From assembly GCA_017396225.1 (NCBI GenBank), contig JAFQMP010000065.1, positions 1 to 54,885 on the forward strand: a stretch of 54,885 nucleotides of DNA. The letters are read 5' to 3'. Below are positions 50,536 to 54,885 of this stretch, piece after piece. Made by a program: the position numbers and the translations under genes. Positions within the stretch are counted from its first letter, which is position 1; the number at the start of each line of letters is the position of its first letter. Source of the stretch: Clostridia bacterium (GTDB lineage: Bacteria > Bacillota > Clostridia > Oscillospirales > CAG-272). The notes under the pieces were generated by a model. It searched no databases and was not told the origin of the DNA. It saw only the letters and a program-made list of their open reading frames with translations.

Positions 50536-51969
50536 TTGAAAAAGTCAATCAGAGTGCTGGCGCTTGTGCTGTTTATGATAATGGCGCTTTCTGTGCTTAC
50601 CATGGGCTATGCCAGAATAACCAGACAGCTGTTCTTTGCGGGTGATATTTCGGTAGAAGCCATTCCGTTTTTCGGCGTGTATATTACAGAGGCTGAGCGT
50701 GTCTATACGGCGGGTGTTTCGGGGTATAGTCATGAATACATAAAACCGACCAATCTGAAAACCGCCGTTACTCCCGCACAAAATGCAGAGCCATCTGTGA
50801 CATATCGTGTCACGGTACATAATAATACCGATGTCAGCTATTGGTATCTGGGGATTGGTGCGGAGCGTGATTACGGTGCGAATAACCTGATTGACCAAAA
50901 CGACGGCATTTTTATCACGACCAAGGACCATCTTGAGGATACCTCGGCTACCTTTGATAAAAATGACTGGATACCGCCGCAGACCTATCGAACCTTTTAT
51001 GTTACCTACCGCTTCGGAGCGCGCGCGCGTGGCACTGCTTGTGATAATATGGTGAATTTCCGATTTGGTCTGCATATGGATTCGGTACAAGATGAATTTT
51101 TACGTCTGTTGAATGATAAAACCTCCGCAAACGGCTATCAGTATATCGCGGAATCCTTTGATGATAAATATGCGGAAAACGGCAGTACCGTCATCGGCAA
51201 CATCGGAGATGATACGGCTATATTTGATGCGATGTTCGGCCCTGATATGAAAATTAACGTTGGTGGCGTGGAAAAGTCGGTCACTGTCATGATTGAGCGT
51301 AAAAATGTTGACAGCAACGTTTCCTCGGGTGATGCTTATGCAGGCGGTGGCCCTGCGGGCTGCGAGTATACGATTTATCTGACCACCGATTCTCTCGGTG
51401 AAGATGCCGTGACGGTCTATGCAGTATCCTATACCTGTGATGCGAACGGTGTCTGGCGACAGATTGGTGAGCTTTATGAGGGCACCTGCGAAACAGATAC
51501 CTATGAGGATAGCGGCAAAGCTGCCATGAATATTTCGACCTGGGACGCAACGCCGAAGATTTACCAGGTTACAAATGATATTTCCTATAAGGTTGGCTAT
51601 GAGCAGGGCACCGAGTACGATAAGTACGATACCATTGAGCAGCTGATGTCCGCCAAGGACCAGGAGTTTTACAATGCGGTGAACAACAACAGCAGTAAAC
51701 TGCTGATTCCTGCTTGCTTGATTGTGTACAGCTATCGCCATCATAATGGTCAGTGGATAGAAAGTGATAATCCATATAACAAATATAATCCCGGATATGA
51801 CCTTTTGAAGGCGGCATTTGATAAGATTAAGCCTTACTGCTATATCGGCAACGGTGCACAGGAGGTTAAAATACAAAACGCCTCCACCCTTTCCCGTGCA
51901 GAGCTGATTCGGCTGCTTGAGGCAGTGCAGCAGGCATACGATTATTATTTGTCGGTGAATGAAACATAA
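50536..51969 (+). CDS. Secreted protein, SipW/TasA-like N-terminus
   Basis: 477 residues from TTG 50536, seven bases after AAAGGAGGGG. Signal-like helix (5-25) followed by MGYARITRQLFFAGD and VEAIPFFGVYIT, reminiscent of TasA/camelysin-type proteins processed by SipW signal peptidase (known to begin with a Tyr-Ala pattern and a beta-sandwich). Then a beta-rich region with VTYRVTVHNNTDVSYWYLGI and a long C-terminal domain with no match. No signal peptidase or fibre gene adjoins. The family assignment is tentative. Confidence 0.7.
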   Translation: MKKSIRVLALVLFMIMALSVLTMGYARITRQLFFAGDISVEAIPFFGVYITEAERVYTAGVSGYSHEYIKPTNLKTAVTPAQNAEPSVTYRVTVHNNTDVSYWYLGIGAERDYGANNLIDQNDGIFITTKDHLEDTSATFDKNDWIPPQTYRTFYVTYRFGARARGTACDNMVNFRFGLHMDSVQDEFLRLLNDKTSANGYQYIAESFDDKYAENGSTVIGNIGDDTAIFDAMFGPDMKINVGGVEKSVTVMIERKNVDSNVSSGDAYAGGGPAGCEYTIYLTTDSLGEDAVTVYAVSYTCDANGVWRQIGELYEGTCETDTYEDSGKAAMNISTWDATPKIYQVTNDISYKVGYEQGTEYDKYDTIEQLMSAKDQEFYNAVNNNSSKLLIPACLIVYSYRHHNGQWIESDNPYNKYNPGYDLLKAAFDKIKPYCYIGNGAQEVKIQNASTLSRAELIRLLEAVQQAYDYYLSVNET

Positions 51970-51971
51970 TC

Positions 51972-52006
51972 AAAAGGCACACGGCGCGCGGCGCCGTGTG
52001 CCTTTT
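51972..52006 (+). terminator. Terminator after the secreted protein
   Basis: AAAAGGCACACGGCGC-gcg-GCGCCGTGTGCCTTTT, 16-base stem. May also serve the opposite gene. Confidence 0.93.
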
Positions 52007-52012
52007 GCGGTT

Positions 52013-52468
52013 TTAAGACAACGGGTGATTTTTGATGTATGCCTCTAAAATATCTGCCGCCTCGCCGACAAGCTCGGCACAGGGGCGCTTTTTGTAGTAG
52101 GCTTCGGTGCGTGCAGAGGGCGTGTGCGCATTGTCCTTGCCTTCCTCGTTAAGCAGGTCGCGGCAGATGATGCTGCCCGCACGTTTGCGGAATTCCCCGC
52201 AAATTTCCTGTACCGCCTTGTAGTGCGCAGCCTTCGCAGCAGCGTCTGCAGCGTCGTCATATCCGTAGAGGACGCCGAGAGCCATGCACATACCCGAAAC
52301 AGCACCGCAGACCTCGCGCTGACGACCAAAGCCGCCGCCGAAGGGCGCGGAAATATGCAGGGCGGTCTTTTCGTCAAAGCCCGTGAGGTCACTGAAGGTC
52401 AGGAAAACCGCCTGTGCGCAGTTATAGCCCGCCTTGAAGTATGTCATAGCCTGTTCTTTTCTGGTCAT
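52013..52468 (-). CDS. C_GCAxxG_C_C family protein
   Basis: 151 residues with the family's spaced Cys: GYNCAQAVF near 14, GGGFGRQREVCGAVSGM near 45-62 and two later Cys (ICGEF, IICRDLL) plus RPCAEL. Proteins of this type are common in anaerobes and may bind a metal or a redox cofactor; function is unknown. AAGGAGT ribosome site. 52469-52591 upstream holds no gene; no clear promoter seen. Confidence 0.88.
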   Translation of the reverse strand: MTRKEQAMTYFKAGYNCAQAVFLTFSDLTGFDEKTALHISAPFGGGFGRQREVCGAVSGMCMALGVLYGYDDAADAAAKAAHYKAVQEICGEFRKRAGSIICRDLLNEEGKDNAHTPSARTEAYYKKRPCAELVGEAADILEAYIKNHPLS

Positions 52469-52591
52469 GGTGTAACTCCTTTTTGCTGTTTATTTTGTCA
52501 AAGAATGTTACCCCGTGTAAGGGGGAAAAGGAATCCGCGCGTTTTGTTTGCTGCAGATAAGAGCTTGATGCGGATATGGTTTTTTGCTATA

Positions 52592-53500
52592 TTACCAAAG
52601 TGTTTCATCAAGATAGCATTTGATGGTATCCTCAAGCCAATAGGTAAAGGTGATATCGGGATTTTTTTCCTCGTAGGCTTTCATTTTGAGGTAAAGCGCC
52701 TTGCCGTCCCCCGCGTCGTGCCAGATATCGGCGAACAGGAAATCGAAATTGCCTGCCATATCCTCCGCCGCAAATGCGAAGGCGTCCTTGCAGACCAATC
52801 TGATTTTTTCCTTGTGCGGAAATTGCGGCAGAATGTGCGTGCGGAACAGCTCTATCACATCAGGGCTGATGTCTACCACCGTGACGCTCTCCACCTCGTC
52901 CTTTTCGGCAGCGTGAAAGGCGAAATATCCAAGGCCCAAGCCAAAGGTCAGCACGCGTCCCCTCGCCGCCTGAATGGCGGGCTGGGTTGTGACCATTTCA
53001 TTGGGCAGCAGGGTCATCCATTCCCGTCCGCCCTCCAGCATGGCAGGGTAGGGGTATTCTTCCCTGAAAAAGCCAATCTGCGGAATCATACGGCGGTCGG
53101 GGGTGATGACAAAATCGTTGCACACAAATGCCTCGAGAGGCGAAAGATGCTGCATACGGAGCAGCCATTTCCCCTTGATAGCGGTAGGAATTTTGATGCT
53201 TTTGAAATAGGCGTCCTCGGTATAATCCTTGATATTCAGCTCGCGGATTGCGGGTGCAAGCCAGTAGCGGAAAAAGTGGCGGTCCTTGCCCGCAGGGTCA
53301 AGCCCCGCCATAGCCGCCAGCAGGTGCGCATAGGCCTCGGCACTTGTCGTGCTGCAGGCGTTTGCCAGGTCGCTGACCATAGCGTTGTCAATGGCGGTTG
53401 GCATCACATTCAAGTAGAGGCTGAACAGCTCCGCAAGGTCGCTGTTATAGCGGCGAATGACATCGGGAGAAAGACCGCAGGGCTCGGTATACGCGTGCAC
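52592..53500 (-). CDS. SAM-dependent methyltransferase-like protein
   Basis: 302 residues. The second half has a Rossmann methyltransferase fold: GRVLTFGLGLGYFAFHAA (glycine-rich SAM loop near 187), VTVVDISPDVIELF and FDFLFADIWHD, arranged like spermidine synthase relatives. The N-terminal 150 residues are helical and unfamiliar. Start is GTG 53500, three bases after the upstream gene, so both are coupled. Substrate unknown. Confidence 0.7.
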   Translation of the reverse strand: MHAYTEPCGLSPDVIRRYNSDLAELFSLYLNVMPTAIDNAMVSDLANACSTTSAEAYAHLLAAMAGLDPAGKDRHFFRYWLAPAIRELNIKDYTEDAYFKSIKIPTAIKGKWLLRMQHLSPLEAFVCNDFVITPDRRMIPQIGFFREEYPYPAMLEGGREWMTLLPNEMVTTQPAIQAARGRVLTFGLGLGYFAFHAAEKDEVESVTVVDISPDVIELFRTHILPQFPHKEKIRLVCKDAFAFAAEDMAGNFDFLFADIWHDAGDGKALYLKMKAYEEKNPDITFTYWLEDTIKCYLDETLW

Positions 53501-53503
53501 GCC

Positions 53504-54331
53504 TTACACCTCGACAATCATGCCGTCGTAGGAAACCTCAAAATCAAACTGGGCGGCAAGCGCGACAAATTCGTCATAGGAAACGTTTTTGCCATTGTGG
53601 GAGAAGTGGTTGAGAATAAACTTGGTGTGCGCATCGGCAACGCCCGTGCGAATCAGCTCGTCACGCAGCTTGACGCAGCGCGAGAGGGTCAGGTGACCCT
53701 CATAGTCGGCATTACCGTTTGCCTCGGTGCAGTCAAGCGAAATGAGGTCAAGGGGTTTCTTTATGGTACGCAGGTATGCCCAGCTTTCCTCGGGATATTC
53801 GCTTGTGTCGTTAGAGTAGAAAATAGACTTGCCGTCCTTTTCGATGATATACACAACGGGCGAGGAGGCTCTGCCGTGTGCAGCGCGCAGGGCGGTGACG
53901 GTGTAGTCACCGACAGCAAAGGGCTTGTTTAGCTTGATGAGGTGCATCTTGACCTCATCAATGTTGTAATATCTGACAACCTGATTCAGCTGATTGTAGC
54001 CGTCTACGTCGGAATAGATATGGAGAGGAGAATAGTCGGACAAATGGGAGTAGCCCTTCTTAATCATCTCGAGTTCTAAGGGATAGAGGTGGTCGGCGTG
54101 GGAGTGGGTAATCAGGCACTGCTTAATTGCATACAGCGGAAATCTGTGCTGCAGATAGTGCAGGTAGGTGTCTGCGGGCAGGTCGATGAGAAGTGCATCG
54201 TCAATGACAGCTTGACTTCTGGTGCGAATGTGTCTGCCACCAAGCGCAAGCGCTTTTTTACAGGTTTCGCATTCACAAAATACGCCGGGGATACCCTCAG
54301 CTGCGGCAGTGCCGAGATATTGAAGCTTCAT
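53504..54331 (-). CDS. MBL-fold metallohydrolase, PhnP-like
   Basis: 275 residues. Starts KLQYLGTAAAEGIPGVFCEC with CETCKKA (zinc pair) and RSQAVIDD, then the metal motif THSHADHLYPLE near 95, FYSNDTSEYP and later NHFSHNG. Layout matches PhnP/phosphoribosyl cyclic phosphodiesterase relatives, but no phn genes are near, so the substrate may differ. AAAGGAAAC ribosome site. First gene of a two-gene operon with a promoter at 54383. Confidence 0.88.
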   Translation of the reverse strand: MKLQYLGTAAAEGIPGVFCECETCKKALALGGRHIRTRSQAVIDDALLIDLPADTYLHYLQHRFPLYAIKQCLITHSHADHLYPLELEMIKKGYSHLSDYSPLHIYSDVDGYNQLNQVVRYYNIDEVKMHLIKLNKPFAVGDYTVTALRAAHGRASSPVVYIIEKDGKSIFYSNDTSEYPEESWAYLRTIKKPLDLISLDCTEANGNADYEGHLTLSRCVKLRDELIRTGVADAHTKFILNHFSHNGKNVSYDEFVALAAQFDFEVSYDGMIVEV

Positions 54332-54382
54332 GATTGTTTCCTTTCAATTAAGTCAATTAAGGTGGTTGCCTATGGCAAAACC

Positions 54383-54411
54383 ATTATAACACGACAGAAA
54401 TGGGGAATCAA
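54383..54411 (-). promoter_or_regulatory. Promoter of the MBL-methyltransferase operon
   Basis: Minus strand TTGATT (54406-54411) and TATAAT (54383-54388), 17-base spacer. Confidence 0.75.
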
Positions 54412-54426
54412 GAGCAAAAGCAGATT

Positions 54427-54523
54427 TTATCACACCGTAGGTGCTGTATATCATCAATTCCGCAGGAATTGCATATCACCAAGGCAAAGCCTTGAATATC
54501 ATCACGCCAAGGGCGTGTATTGG
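54427..54523. repeat. Array of four short hairpins with variable stems
   Basis: Units begin at 54427, 54448, 54473 and 54496 with the conserved spacer (A/T)TATCAYC, about 21-25 bases apart. Each is followed by a perfect but different stem with a three-base loop: CACC-gta-GGTG, AATTCC-gca-GGAATT, AAGGC-aaa-GCCTT, ACGCC-aag-GGCGT. The spacer is kept while the stems change. No gene. Confidence 0.75.
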
Positions 54524-54524
54524 A

Positions 54525-54674
54525 GCGCGAGGGGGTTCGCCTCCGCACCACCCACACGCAAAAAGGCACCCGATTGGGTGCCTTTTGCATATGGGGTGGG
54601 TGATGGGACGTCAATTTGCTCACGCAAAGCGTGCGCATGAAGAATGTCTTGGTGCCTGAACGGCACCACCGCAC
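54525..54674. repeat. 150-base structured repeat, copy A
   Basis: Starts with GAGGgggttcgCCTC then GCACCA, like a tRNA T-arm and 3' end. Then GGCACCC-gatt-GGGTGCC inside an A/T arm, CACGC-aaa-GCGTG (54620 region) and GGTGCC-tgaac-GGCACC. Copy B begins 210 bases later. Sequence 54675-54734 between copies has no gene. Confidence 0.85.
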
Positions 54675-54734
54675 AGCGGCTCGCCATTCTTCTGCCTCGC
54701 GTGCCATACAAAGCAAAAGCTGACAGCTTAGTCA

Positions 54735-54885
54735 GCGCGAGGGGGTTCGGCTCCGCACCACCCACACGCAAAAAAGCACCCGATTGGGTGCTTTTTGCAT
54801 ATGGGGTGGGTGATGGGACGTCAATTTGCTCACGCAAAGCGTGCGCATGAAGAATGTCTTGGTGCCTGAACGGCACCACCGCACA
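54735..54885. repeat. 150-base structured repeat, copy B (runs off the window)
   Basis: Same as copy A except for three positions: 54750 (G for C), and 54775/54792, an A-T pair where copy A has G-C at 54565/54582. The two changes preserve the hairpin stem. The repeat continues to the last base of the window. Confidence 0.85.

Noticed and set aside
52124..53932. 602-residue plus-strand frame
   Set aside because: It runs through three oppositely oriented genes with recognisable motifs and their boundaries, so it is not coding.
54427..54523. CRISPR array
   Set aside because: Spacing is only 21-25 bases, the variable parts are self-complementary stems, and there are no cas genes.
54408..54879. 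Frames of 70-183 residues in the terminal repeats
   Set aside because: They translate the duplicated structured repeat; no ribosome sites and similar peptides on both strands.

Overview
The window reads as chromosomal DNA of a spore-forming, anaerobic, low-to-mid GC Clostridia (probably an uncultured Oscillospirales/Christensenellales-like gut lineage; lineage is inferred). Evidence: the conserved Gram-positive housekeeping order remA-gmk-rpoZ-priA-def-fmt-yugP-rsmB-rlmN-rsgA-thiN-spoVM; sporulation genes (spoVM, a SipL-like SPOCS/LysM protein, cotJABC, an AbrB regulator); anaerobic enzymes (group B-like [FeFe] hydrogenase, rubrerythrin with a PerR-type regulator); canonical SigA promoters (TTGACA-N17-TATAAT) and many strong intrinsic terminators. 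Several genes use TTG or GTG starts behind strong Shine-Dalgarno sequences.

Layout. 1-6116: an ABC exporter (permease-ATPase-permease) and a response regulator/intramembrane-sensing kinase operon with two membrane proteins, separated by a foldable inverted-repeat element, ending at a tRNA-Pro. 6237-11398: a structured leader before tRNA-Pro, endonuclease III, a sugar isomerase plus [FeFe] hydrogenase operon, and a ClC antiporter. 11448-16173: a Ca2+-type P-ATPase, the perR-rbr operon with its own operator, and efp with a cysteine-rich acidic protein. 16342-26535: the long housekeeping operon from remA to thiN, lacking the usual prpC-prkC, coaBC and rpe genes but holding a 48-residue membrane protein where prpC-prkC are expected. 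26534-28603: the 25-residue spoVM gene and an asparagine synthetase whose catalytic Cys is Ser. 28643-38861: solute-binding lipoprotein, prmC, flavin reductase-proA, ddl, several membrane proteins and a cytidylate-kinase-like protein. 38890-39547: tRNA-Leu followed by a repeat-rich tract bounded by a copy of the tRNA 3' tail. 39548-52006: SipL-like protein, surface protein, isomerase, AbrB, RNase J, foldase-like protein, cotJABC, and a secreted protein. 52013-54331: three minus-strand genes. 54427-54885: an array of short hairpins with variable stems, followed by a tandem structured repeat running off the window.

The most unusual content is not a protein system but several families of compact, highly foldable intergenic elements (2588-2741, 6237-6375, 39047-39485, 54427-54885), two of them next to tRNA genes. 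The last one carries a compensatory base-pair change between copies. I did not find a CRISPR array, a phage, a transposase or a recognisable defence island.
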